Shown here piece by piece: positions 17,281 through 23,100 of a stretch of 64,000 bases of DNA. The notes beneath the pieces are model-generated. The model was given only the letters and a program-made list of their open reading frames with translations. It did not search any database and was not told the origin of the DNA. The position numbers and the translations under genes are program-made. Position 1 is the first letter of the stretch. Each line of letters opens with the position of its first letter. The stretch is taken from assembly GCF_030848395.1 (NCBI RefSeq), contig NZ_JAVDBT010000008.1, positions 123,199-187,198 of the forward strand, written 5' to 3'. This DNA is from Pseudogemmobacter lacusdianii. Its GTDB lineage: Bacteria > Pseudomonadota > Alphaproteobacteria > Rhodobacterales > Rhodobacteraceae.

Positions 17281-17334
17281 TTAGATTTCTTCGGTTACAG
17301 AACCGTGGCGGAACTTCTGATGGGCCTTAGTCAT
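17281..17334 (-). CDS. Possible 17-residue leader peptide
   Basis: A minimal open frame (MTKAHQKFRHGSVTEEI) lies in the 77-base gap between the fibre and nozzle genes. It has no clear ribosome-binding site. It could be a coupling leader for the nozzle gene or may be noise. Confidence 0.2.
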   Translation of the reverse strand: MTKAHQKFRHGSVTEEI

Positions 17335-17348
17335 TGAGACGTTCTGAG

Positions 17349-18131
17349 TTAGAGTTTCATGATGTAGGCAAGGGCAAAGTATGGCGGGCGGATGTCCACC
17401 GAGGCTGCACCAGCACTGGCTGTGCTTCCGGTCAGGGTATGCGTATGTTCCCCTGTGTCCGTGGTGGTGATTGTGTGGCTATGAGCACCAGCGGTGCCAG
17501 TATCCCCAGAACCCGCCCGTGCTGAGGCGGTGTAGTTTTCACCCGAGGCAAGATTGTTCCTATTACTAGTCGGTGCACCGCTGTGCACGTGGTTGCCATC
17601 AGTCGAGGTCGTCCCAGTATGGGTGTGACCACCGCCGACTGCCGTCAGGGTGCCTGAGCCGTGACTGTGGGCAGGGACTTCGGTAATGGCGTTAGCGCCA
17701 CCTGTATCCCCCACGGAATAAGACCCACCAGCGCCTACGATAAAGCGATTCCTGAGGTCAGGTGTGCCATTGGTGCCGTCACATAGCGCCCACCCTGCTG
17801 GAATAGCAGCGATAGGGCCGGACCACATTACGATCATCCCGGTGTCAACCAAAGCCTTACCGGAGGTGCCCCCACCCGCCAACAAATTTAGCTCAGCAGA
17901 GGTAGCTTGGAGTCCAGCCAGCTTACTCAACTCAGCAGCGGTCGTCGGGAGACCTGTGAGCTTGTTTAGATCAGCGGCAGTAGCAGTCACTGCGCCACTT
18001 ACATTGGGAAAAGTATTCTTCAGAACCGACTTGAGAAGGCGGATATGGTTGTCGCCCTCTGACATGGCGTCAGTCGATAGTGGGTAAGCGGTATTGAGGC
18101 CGCTCAGAAAGGATGCTGTCTCAACAGGCAC
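17349..18131 (-). CDS. Tail fibre with collar domain and His-rich tip
   Basis: A 260-residue receptor-binding-type protein. The N-terminal third has repeated helical segments (TAADLNKLTGL, TAAELSKLAGL, TSAELNLLAGG) typical of short fibre shafts. A phage tail-collar domain follows (DTGMIVMWSGP, GWALCDGT, TPDLRNRFIVGAG). The C-terminal part has at least five H-x-H motifs (HSHG, HTHT, HVHS, HSHT, HTHT), which in other short fibres bind metal along the tip axis. It ends IRPPYFALAYIMKL, a standard fibre end. It is the second gene of the late operon. Confidence 0.85.
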   Translation of the reverse strand: MPVETASFLSGLNTAYPLSTDAMSEGDNHIRLLKSVLKNTFPNVSGAVTATAADLNKLTGLPTTAAELSKLAGLQATSAELNLLAGGGTSGKALVDTGMIVMWSGPIAAIPAGWALCDGTNGTPDLRNRFIVGAGGSYSVGDTGGANAITEVPAHSHGSGTLTAVGGGHTHTGTTSTDGNHVHSGAPTSNRNNLASGENYTASARAGSGDTGTAGAHSHTITTTDTGEHTHTLTGSTASAGAASVDIRPPYFALAYIMKL

Positions 18132-18171
18132 TGGGTCCCCTAAGGATTACTCAGGGGACGCTTAGGCCCCC

Positions 18172-18435
18172 TTAGGTGGTCGCCTCAGCCGGGAGATAGT
18201 CCCCAGAGGCTACTTTGGATTCGATCCATTGTTCGAGGTCAAATTGACCCAGATCGTGTTGGCCGAAGATGGCCTTGAGTTCTTCGTCGGTGTTGCCCCC
18301 GGTCTCCCAGAGGCGGGTCTCATGAGCCAAGTGGTCGATCACGAAGCGTTCTCGCTGTGTCGAGGTGGGGTCATAAGGGGTCCCAAGGAGATGATGGCTC
18401 AGGAGGTCTTTAAGTTCTGGAATGACATCAGCCAT
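18172..18435 (-). CDS. First late-operon gene, small phage protein
   Basis: An 87-residue protein (MADVIPELKDLLSHHLLG...) that I do not recognise. It is acidic and helical with no membrane segment. It starts 16 bases downstream of the promoter-like repeat at 18451-18474, with GGAAAG as ribosome-binding site, so it is probably the first translated gene of the leftward virion operon. Confidence 0.7.
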   Translation of the reverse strand: MADVIPELKDLLSHHLLGTPYDPTSTQRERFVIDHLAHETRLWETGGNTDEELKAIFGQHDLGQFDLEQWIESKVASGDYLPAEATT

Positions 18436-18450
18436 TGGGTTTCTTTCCTA

Positions 18451-18474
18451 CCTATCAGGTCGTTTACGGTTACA
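18451..18474 (-). promoter_or_regulatory. Phage promoter-like repeat, copy A (late operon)
   Basis: Reading leftward: TGTAACCGTAAACG, then AC, then CTGATAGG. The GG end is 16 bases from the first late gene. The shape (about 23 bp, ending in an A/T-containing box and GG) is like promoters of single-subunit phage RNA polymerases. One of five clear copies. Confidence 0.65.
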
Positions 18475-18707
18475 GCCTTAGGAGTTCAGGTCTCTCACTG
18501 CTCCACCAATCTTTAATAACAATAATAATAACAATAAAGGCCCCGGCTTTTTGAAGTCGATTTTTGCAACCCCCACCCCCTTCGGAAAGCCTTTGAAAAC
18601 CGGGGGTCATCTAATGTCCAATCAGTTGACCTGCCTAAGATTATCCTTAGTTATCAATGACTTAACCATCATGCTGCTGGTGTTGTGCTTATATTGTGCT
18701 GGGATGC
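18475..18707. other. Gene-free divergent control region
   Basis: No gene is seen. It holds an A/T-only tract with interspersed C (about 18514-18537) and a long imperfect inverted repeat, with CCCCGG near 18541 facing CCGGGG near 18601 across about 45 bases. Both could be regulatory, but no recognised site was found. Confidence 0.5.
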
Positions 18708-18732
18708 TGTCACCGTAGACGGACTGACAAGG
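18708..18732 (+). promoter_or_regulatory. Phage promoter-like repeat, copy B
   Basis: Rightward copy: TGTCACCGTAGACG, GA, CTGACAAGG. It points at the short plus-strand genes beginning at 18825. Confidence 0.6.
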
Positions 18733-18746
18733 GGCAGCGTGACGCG

Positions 18747-18765
18747 CTGTGGCCATAATGGACGG
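18747..18765 (+). promoter_or_regulatory. Possible early promoter motif, copy 1
   Basis: CTGTGGCCATAATGGACGG includes a -10-like CATAAT. Two similar blocks precede other plus-strand genes (19413, 20653). No good -35 is visible. Confidence 0.35.
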
Positions 18766-18824
18766 AAAGCAACGGGGCAATCCCAACGTCCAAACCCTGC
18801 AATCGCTTTTGAGAGGCGCAAACC

Positions 18825-18893
18825 ATGATTTATATTCTCGACCAGAATGGAATGGTCATTTTCCTTGGGAAACCTAAAGGCCGCAAAGGCTAG
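18825..18893 (+). CDS. Very small early protein, 22 residues
   Basis: The frame MIYILDQNGMVIFLGKPKGR plus KG is preceded by GAGAGG at good spacing and lies downstream of copy B of the promoter-like repeat. It has a strand-like hydrophobic start and a basic end. It could be a true small phage protein; the function is unknown. Confidence 0.4.
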   Translation: MIYILDQNGMVIFLGKPKGRKG

Positions 18894-18906
18894 GCTTCTG
18901 ATCCTA

Positions 18907-18929
18907 CCTATCAGGCCGTTTACGGTGAC
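18907..18929 (-). promoter_or_regulatory. Phage promoter-like repeat, copy C
   Basis: Leftward copy: GTCACCGTAAACGG, C, CTGATAGG. It is in the same orientation as copy A and about 455 bases upstream of it, so the two may act as tandem late promoters. The 22-residue gene lies antisense between them. Confidence 0.6.
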
Positions 18930-18935
18930 GCATTG

Positions 18936-18962
18936 GCCCTAGCCTTAATTGGCTGGGGCTTT
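18936..18962 (+). terminator. Possible intrinsic terminator
   Basis: GCCCTAGCC pairs with GGCTGGGGC (9 bp, one G-T) around TTAATT, followed by a short T-run. It resembles the stronger copy at 19352. Confidence 0.5.
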
Positions 18963-18992
18963 CTCAATTCATCCCAAGGGGAAACCCAAGTC

Positions 18993-19340
18993 ATGCCTAT
19001 GCACGAAGCTAAAATCATCCTGCCGAAATTCGACAATCAAGGCAAAGCCATTGATCATCTGCATCCGCTGATCGCTGAGTCAATCCTTGCCAACTTTGGC
19101 GGCTACTCTGTCCAAGACATTTGCGGAGTCTGGAAAGACCCAGATTCTGGCCGAGTCTATCAAGACAAGTCTTCTGCCTATGTGATCGCTGCTGATTGGT
19201 CTGGAATGAACCCGGTTAAACTTCGCTGGATTGCCCGCCGTGCTGCTGTGCTGCTGTCCCAAGAGTGCATCTATATGGCCTTGCCTTCCGGTGTTGAGTT
19301 TATCGGACAAGAGGCTGTGCAACCTGCAATCGCCGCCTAA
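18993..19340 (+). CDS. Phage early protein, 115 residues, unknown
   Basis: The start is at ATG 18993, after AAGGGGAAA; a longer in-frame start at 18933 lies within the preceding terminator. The protein begins MPMHEAKIILPKFDNQGK and has a compact alpha/beta pattern (AYVIAADWSGMNPVKLRWIA). I believe related small proteins occur in other phages, but I know no function. A terminator follows at once. Confidence 0.65.
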   Translation: MPMHEAKIILPKFDNQGKAIDHLHPLIAESILANFGGYSVQDICGVWKDPDSGRVYQDKSSAYVIAADWSGMNPVKLRWIARRAAVLLSQECIYMALPSGVEFIGQEAVQPAIAA

Positions 19341-19351
19341 GAAACTTTCTT

Positions 19352-19380
19352 GCCTCAGTCCTTAATGGGCTGGGGCTTTT
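19352..19380 (+). terminator. Intrinsic terminator
   Basis: A ten-pair stem (GCCTCAGTCC with GGGCTGGGGC, three G-T pairs) around TTAAT, followed by TTTT and a further T-rich stretch. Confidence 0.7.
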
Positions 19381-19383
19381 CCT

Positions 19384-19396
19384 TTGGATTATCCAA
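19384..19396. repeat. TTGGA/TCCAA intergenic hairpin, copy 5
   Basis: Arms with a 3-base loop, directly after the terminator at 19352 and upstream of the next gene. Confidence 0.7.
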
Positions 19397-19412
19397 CGCA
19401 AACCCTGTGCCG

Positions 19413-19433
19413 CTTTGTGGGCATATTGAACAA
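19413..19433 (+). promoter_or_regulatory. Possible early promoter motif, copy 2
   Basis: CTTTGTGGGCATATTGAACA is related to the blocks at 18747 and 20653. It lies about 26 bases before the next start codon. Confidence 0.35.
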
Positions 19434-19458
19434 AACCCCCAAGAGAGAGACAACCAAA

Positions 19459-20298
19459 ATGAACGCTATGAATCCCGCTGACGCAATCGCCCAAGACATC
19501 ATCAACGCTGGCATGGCTGAGGCTGTGGCCGATCTATTCCCAAACGCTGAAGAGGCAAGCCCGAAGAAGGCCAGCAAGGCCAAGCCTGCAAAGCCTGCCA
19601 AAGCCAACGCTGCAATTGCCAAGGAAAAGGCCGAGGCCGCTAAAGCCATCCAATTCAAGGCTGCATCGGGTGAAGTCTATGACCTCGCCGCTGGGGCTGA
19701 TCCTAAGGCCCTAAAGTCGGCTGCTGCTGACGCTGCAAAAGCCCTTGGCGCCATTGGCAAGAAAGACGCTGACCTGCTGAGCCATTATCTGGCCCTTGGC
19801 AAGTTCCAGTCTTCTGCCGCCCCTCTGTTCAAATCTTCCAAGCTGTATGGCCAGTTTCTGGCTAAGGAATTGCCCGCAAGCCAAGACCTTGACGCTGCAC
19901 TGAGGTCCAATTCCAAGTGGCTTTGGGAAGCCTTGAACAAACCCGGCGCTGAAGGTGGTGACTTGCTTGTCGTCCTGAACGTCAACCGGATTGAAGACTA
20001 TAAGTCGAAGAATCCCACGGTGATCAAACGGGACTACAAGGCTGCAAAGGCTGAAGCCGAGAAGCTGGCCGCTGCTGAAGAGATGGGCCTGAGTGTCGAA
20101 GAGGCTGAGGCTCAAGCCCAAGCTGAGAAAGAGGCCGAGGCTGAAAAGCTGAAAGCCCTTGTCTTGGAGTTTGCAAAGGCTGTGGCCAATAAGAAAGACA
20201 AGGCCGAGGCTGAGGCTGACATCCGTGATGCTCTGCTGCATGGCCTATTCGGTAAGAAGAAAGAAGCCTTTGAGTTCATGCAAAGCGTGATGCCCTAA
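19459..20298 (+). CDS. Ala/Lys/Glu-rich phage protein, 279 residues
   Basis: Starts at ATG 19459 with GAGAGAG upstream. The N-terminus is Lys/Ala/Pro-rich (about residues 30-60), like low-complexity nucleic-acid-binding tails. The middle contains a soluble helical domain, and residues 185-245 are a highly charged coiled coil. It has its own promoter-like block upstream and a strong terminator downstream, so it is a single-gene transcription unit. I know no clear family. Confidence 0.65.
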   Translation: MNAMNPADAIAQDIINAGMAEAVADLFPNAEEASPKKASKAKPAKPAKANAAIAKEKAEAAKAIQFKAASGEVYDLAAGADPKALKSAAADAAKALGAIGKKDADLLSHYLALGKFQSSAAPLFKSSKLYGQFLAKELPASQDLDAALRSNSKWLWEALNKPGAEGGDLLVVLNVNRIEDYKSKNPTVIKRDYKAAKAEAEKLAAAEEMGLSVEEAEAQAQAEKEAEAEKLKALVLEFAKAVANKKDKAEAEADIRDALLHGLFGKKKEAFEFMQSVMP

Positions 20299-20314
20299 GG
20301 CCACCTGAGCCAAT

Positions 20315-20350
20315 CCCTAGACTGCCCTAAGTGGTGGTCTAGGGTTTTTT
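20315..20350 (+). terminator. Strong intrinsic terminator
   Basis: A perfect 8-bp stem (CCCTAGAC with GTCTAGGG), a 14-base loop and six T. Confidence 0.88.
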
Positions 20351-20454
20351 ATCCATTGCCCGCACCAATTGGGCCGAACAATCGCAAACCCTAGGTTAAT
20401 AACCTAAGTTATCTCTTTAGGTATAAACTTTGGAGGGCTGGGGCAGGTCTTCTG

Positions 20455-20478
20455 CCTATCAGTCCGTTTACGGTTACA
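20455..20478 (-). promoter_or_regulatory. Phage promoter-like repeat, copy D
   Basis: Leftward copy: TGTAACCGTAAACGG, A, CTGATAGG. As a promoter it would direct RNA antisense to the 279-residue gene, toward the late operon. Confidence 0.55.
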
Positions 20479-20523
20479 GCCTTCCCAAGTTTGCACCTAT
20501 CGCCGCGCCTCAAGGCGACTACT

Positions 20524-20558
20524 CCCTAGCTCTGGCTCACGCTGGACTAGGGTTTTTT
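20524..20558 (+). terminator. Intrinsic terminator
   Basis: CCCTAG pairs with CTAGGG across a structured 17-base loop, followed by six T. Confidence 0.7.
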
Positions 20559-20652
20559 ATTCACAGGAGAGGCCCTGAGAGGCCCAAGCCTGCAACCCAT
20601 ACCTTACCCACACGACAACGCGACATGATGCCCTGAGGGGCTGCTGTGGCGC

Positions 20653-20672
20653 CTTATGGGCATAATGGACAA
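20653..20672 (+). promoter_or_regulatory. Possible early promoter motif, copy 3
   Basis: CTTATGGGCATAATGGACAA with a CATAAT -10-like core, about 60 bases before the next gene. Confidence 0.4.
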
Positions 20673-20702
20673 CCAAGGAGGTCAAGCAATTGAGCCTGAC
20701 CT

Positions 20703-20717
20703 TTGGACTCAATCCAA
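20703..20717. repeat. TTGGA/TCCAA intergenic hairpin, copy 6
   Basis: Arms with a 5-base loop, followed directly by CGGAG, the ribosome-binding site of the gene at 20733. Confidence 0.7.
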
Positions 20718-20732
20718 CGGAGAACCTGAGCA

Positions 20733-20936
20733 ATGCAAACCGAACAACGCTATTTCCGCGCCAAGGTAAGAAACCAAGGGGCGTTGGGCCGCTTCTATCG
20801 CCGTGACTTTTGCCTGACGGTGGAGGTCCAAGGAAGCCATGACAAGCTGATAGCCGAGGCAATCCAAGGGATTACAGCCAAGGGTTACGAGGTCCAAAAC
20901 ATCCTGAGCCATTCAGCCAAGAAGGATTGCCTGTAA
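20733..20936 (+). CDS. Small phage protein, 67 residues
   Basis: A basic alpha/beta protein (MQTEQRYFRAKVRNQGALG...) of unknown function. Its stop overlaps the start of the next gene (TAATG), so it heads a coupled run of small genes. It begins downstream of a -10-like block and a TTGGA/TCCAA hairpin. Confidence 0.6.
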   Translation: MQTEQRYFRAKVRNQGALGRFYRRDFCLTVEVQGSHDKLIAEAIQGITAKGYEVQNILSHSAKKDCL

Positions 20937-21160
20937 TGCCCGCGCAAATCCAATTCAGCCTGAGGGGTTATAGCTTTTGGCAGGACACCGAAAAGGACGG
21001 CTGGAATGTCACTGAGGCCAATTCAAGCCAACCCCCGAATTGCGCTTATGCCACGCCTCAAGCCATTGCCGAATTGAAAGGCATACCGAAACACCTGATC
21101 CCGCGTCCTTGGAATATCCTAGGGCCTGCATTGGACCAAATCCAAGGGAGAGAGAATTGA
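20936..21160 (+). CDS. Small phage protein, 74 residues
   Basis: Starts at the ATG overlapping the previous stop; a TTG nine bases earlier is less likely. The product (MPAQIQFSLRGYSFWQDTEK...) looks like a small alpha/beta domain. No function is recognised. Its stop overlaps a TTG start for the next gene. Confidence 0.6.
   Translation: MPAQIQFSLRGYSFWQDTEKDGWNVTEANSSQPPNCAYATPQAIAELKGIPKHLIPRPWNILGPALDQIQGREN
21131..21145. repeat. TTGGA/TCCAA hairpin, copy 7
   Basis: Arms with a 5-base loop, located inside the 3' end of the preceding gene. It abuts the GGGAGAGAG ribosome-binding site of the gene at 21157. Confidence 0.7.
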
Positions 21161-21318
21161 CCCTCTTTATCCTGTCGGTCCAAGAGACCTACGAAAAACA
21201 CCTAGAAGAGAGGCGGGCTTATGGCTTTGCGCCTCTTTCCCGCGAGACTTGGCAAATGTGGCGCACCCACGATCTGCAAAGGCTGAAACACCTGAATATC
21301 GAAAGGATGAAAGAATGA
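21157..21318 (+). CDS. Small phage protein, 53 residues, TTG start
   Basis: The frame has no ATG in the right place, but TTG at 21157 overlaps the previous stop and follows GGGAGAGAG. The product (MTLFILSVQETYEKHLEERR...) is charged and helical with two Trp. Its stop overlaps the next ATG (ATGA). The function is unknown. Confidence 0.55.
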   Translation: MTLFILSVQETYEKHLEERRAYGFAPLSRETWQMWRTHDLQRLKHLNIERMKE

Positions 21319-21524
21319 CTATCATCGTTCTGAATTGCGCACTCAACCCTGTGGACGAATTGAAGTTGAAACACTGCACCTCCGATCCCACCAAAGTCCT
21401 TCTGCATGTCGCGGAACATGCGGGAAACAATGAGGCAGGCTTCTTCCTGACTCAAGCCACCGCAACCGAATTGCGGGACAATCTTGATCAAATCCTTGCC
21501 AAAATGGAGCAAGCCAATGCTTGA
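21315..21524 (+). CDS. Small phage protein, 69 residues
   Basis: Starts at ATG 21315, overlapping the previous stop, with AAAGGA upstream. The sequence (MTIIVLNCALNPVDELKLKH...) suggests a small alpha/beta fold ending in a helix (DNLDQILAKMEQ). No family is recognised. It overlaps the next gene by eight bases. Confidence 0.6.
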   Translation: MTIIVLNCALNPVDELKLKHCTSDPTKVLLHVAEHAGNNEAGFFLTQATATELRDNLDQILAKMEQANA

Positions 21525-21852
21525 CAATCGCACCGCCCAAATTGCCGCCCTGAATGACAAGCTGAGAACGACCTTCTTTAACGGTGGCCGCACCATGATC
21601 ACCCGGTCAGTCGCAAGTCTTGACGAAGACACGCGCCAGAAGGTCCTCCGGGCTGTCCAAACCTTCGACAACTTCAACGAGGACAACAACCCATATGGGG
21701 AAAGGGACTTCGTGAGTGTTGAGGTTGATGGTGAGAGATACTTCGCCAAGATCGACTACTACGGAATGACTTTTGACGAGGGCAGCGAAGACCCTGCGAA
21801 CCCTGAGGTCACGACTCGAATCATGACCATCATGCACTCAAGCGACTACTGA
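21517..21852 (+). CDS. DUF3768 family protein
   Basis: A 111-residue protein with the DUF3768 pattern: IAALNDKLRTTFF..GGRTMITRSV at the N-terminus, then FDNFNEDNNPYGERDF, VEVDGERYFAKIDYYG, SEDPANPEVTTR and TIM at the end. The family is common in alphaproteobacterial plasmids and phages and has no established function as far as I know. The chosen start has GGAG upstream. It closes the coupled cluster. Confidence 0.85.
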   Translation: MLDNRTAQIAALNDKLRTTFFNGGRTMITRSVASLDEDTRQKVLRAVQTFDNFNEDNNPYGERDFVSVEVDGERYFAKIDYYGMTFDEGSEDPANPEVTTRIMTIMHSSDY

Positions 21853-21875
21853 AATGGTCGCCTGAAGGGTCAATT

Positions 21876-21965
21876 GTGACCCCACGTCAGACTGAAAAAA
21901 TCGTCCAGAGAATCAGACGCTTGGCCCAAAGAGGTCAGACTCTGGAAACAAACCTCCGCGCCTGA
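21876..21965 (+). CDS. Possible 29-residue basic peptide
   Basis: GTG start with AAGGG upstream. The product is Arg/Gln-rich (TEKIVQRIRRLAQRGQTLE). It fits between two accepted genes with only 11 bases to the next start. The function is unknown. Confidence 0.4.
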   Translation: MTPRQTEKIVQRIRRLAQRGQTLETNLRA

Positions 21966-21976
21966 AGGGATTATCC

Positions 21977-22132
21977 ATGCGTCAGCAACTGCTCGAAGAA
22001 AAAATCAAACGCATCAACAAGATCGCTAAGGAGGCTCTGACCAAGCCAGATGGGGCCAGAGTCGATGCCCTTATGCAAATCCTGAAGCTGGCCGATAGGG
22101 AGTCACCCATCCCCGGCTGGTCGCAGCACTGA
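21977..22132 (+). CDS. Small helical phage protein, 51 residues
   Basis: ATG at 21977 follows AAGGGA. The product (MRQQLLEEKIKRINKIAKEAL...) is a basic helix followed by a short acidic end. A terminator follows after a few bases, which supports a real gene end. The function is unknown. Confidence 0.55.
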   Translation: MRQQLLEEKIKRINKIAKEALTKPDGARVDALMQILKLADRESPIPGWSQH

Positions 22133-22140
22133 ACAAACCT

Positions 22141-22168
22141 AAGCCCCTGACTTTTCGGGGGCTTTTTT
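22141..22168 (+). terminator. Strong intrinsic terminator
   Basis: AAGCCCC pairs with GGGGCTT, followed by further T (six in total). Confidence 0.85.
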
Positions 22169-22173
22169 GTGTC

Positions 22174-22188
22174 TTGGACAAAATCCAA
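22174..22188. repeat. TTGGA/TCCAA intergenic hairpin, copy 8
   Basis: Arms with a 5-base loop, followed by AGGAGAGG and the ATG at 22199. This is the clearest case of the hairpin abutting a ribosome-binding site. Confidence 0.75.
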
Positions 22189-22198
22189 AGGAGAGGCT

Positions 22199-22393
22199 AT
22201 GTCAGAATCAAGGCAACCGTTTGATGAAGTAGGCTTCATCATGGAAGTGGAAAGCGAAGGTTTTGATGCTCAGAACGACAAACACATCGCAGGCGTTCAG
22301 GAGATGATCAGGACCAAGCTGATCTGGCAACTACAGGGTTCATGGCAGCGACTCGCCACGGCCTTAATCAACGCCGGGCTTGTCAAGCCCTAG
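22199..22393 (+). CDS. Small phage protein, 64 residues
   Basis: Starts at ATG 22199 after AGGAGAGG. Acidic N-terminus, helical C-terminus (MIRTKLIWQLQGSWQRLATAL). The function is unknown. It has a terminator upstream and the regulator region downstream. Confidence 0.6.
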   Translation: MSESRQPFDEVGFIMEVESEGFDAQNDKHIAGVQEMIRTKLIWQLQGSWQRLATALINAGLVKP

Positions 22394-22475
22394 ATACAAC
22401 CCAGACGGTCTTGCAAACCCCTCTCGCGCATCTGTATTCGATTGCACAGTGATGACGAGGGAGGGGAGTCCCGTT

Positions 22476-22736
22476 ATGCTACGCCTTGAAAGGTTTTTCG
22501 ATTCTATATTGGAAAACGGTGGGATTTTAGATTTAGATGGCCTGAATGAAGCCATGAGGCTGAAGCAAGTCCTCAGTGATTTAAGGCTTGAATACGGCCC
22601 CCAAAAGATAGGGAACTTATATGCTGTCAGAGAAAAGAAAGGAGCGCAACCGGGGCAATCTTGGGACCCGCCTGAAGGAATCTCGGATTGCTGCGGGATT
22701 TACCCAGAAGGCTTTAGCGGAAGCTGTGGGCCTTGA
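22476..22736 (+). CDS. Possible small protein overlapping the XRE regulator
   Basis: An 86-residue frame with GGGAGGGGAG upstream of its ATG. The first 48 residues (MLRLERFFDSILENGGILD...) look protein-like. The last 38 lie inside the following regulator gene in another frame and look like chance sequence. Either this is a true overlapping gene, or it was truncated when the regulator start was captured. A low-confidence call. Confidence 0.35.
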   Translation: MLRLERFFDSILENGGILDLDGLNEAMRLKQVLSDLRLEYGPQKIGNLYAVREKKGAQPGQSWDPPEGISDCCGIYPEGFSGSCGP

Positions 22737-22980
22737 ATACTATACCATGATCAGCCAAATGGAATTAGGCTATATTTCAATACCTGCGGCGCTTTGGATA
22801 CCATTGGCCGACACCCTCCGATTAAATGTGGGGGAATGGGCTTTAACGTGCCTGAAGGAATACCAGCCTGAAGTTTATTCCGCTTTATTCTCGCGTGAGA
22901 ATATAAGTGATGCGGCCTTAATTCTAAATCTACTCCGTCAAGGGCAATTGGACGAAGTAATTAAGGCTCACTCCAATTAA
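22621..22980 (+). CDS. XRE/Cro-type DNA-binding regulator
   Basis: A 119-residue protein with a helix-turn-helix at about residues 15-70: LGTRLKESRIAAGFTQKALAEAVGL, then YYTMISQMELGYISIP, LADTLRL. The C-terminal 50 residues are helical without a LexA/CI-type peptidase domain, so self-cleavage is not expected. Codon use and base composition are AT-richer than neighbours. It lies just before the integrase gene and is the only repressor candidate in the window. Confidence 0.8.
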   Translation: MLSEKRKERNRGNLGTRLKESRIAAGFTQKALAEAVGLEYYTMISQMELGYISIPAALWIPLADTLRLNVGEWALTCLKEYQPEVYSALFSRENISDAALILNLLRQGQLDEVIKAHSN

Positions 22981-23004
22981 ATAAAACCCCCTGTGCCAAT
23001 TACC

Positions 23005-23019
23005 TTGGATTTAATCCAA
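23005..23019. repeat. TTGGA/TCCAA intergenic hairpin, copy 9
   Basis: Arms with a 5-base loop, 24 bases after the regulator gene and upstream of a TATGGGC block related to the possible early promoters. Confidence 0.65.
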
Positions 23020-23065
23020 GAGTGCTTTGCTAGTATGGGCCTACTAAACTAGAACTGACACAATA

Positions 23066-23090
23066 TGTCACCGTAAACGGACTGACAAGG
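23066..23090 (+). promoter_or_regulatory. Phage promoter-like repeat, copy E (integrase)
   Basis: TGTCACCGTAAACGG, A, CTGACAAGG. It ends 10 bases before the GTG start of the integrase, so a transcript starting at GG would carry the ribosome-binding site at its very 5' end. Confidence 0.65.
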
Positions 23091-23100
23091 AGATGAATCC

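Larger units (their letters stand above)
20351..20732. other. Gene-free region with stacked control signals
   Basis: No gene is supported. It contains a near-palindromic CCTAGGTTAATAACCTAA near 20391, a leftward copy of the promoter-like repeat, a terminator, a -10-like block and one TTGGA/TCCAA hairpin. Confidence 0.55.

Noticed and set aside
18534..18556. Intrinsic terminator after the late start region
   Set aside because: AAAGGCCCCGGCTTTTT looked like a stem with a T-run, but the arms do not pair with an acceptable loop.
22476..22980. A toxin-antitoxin pair
   Set aside because: The XRE protein and the small upstream frame are ordered like some toxin-antitoxin loci, but the small product matches no toxin type I know and the frames overlap in an unusual way.
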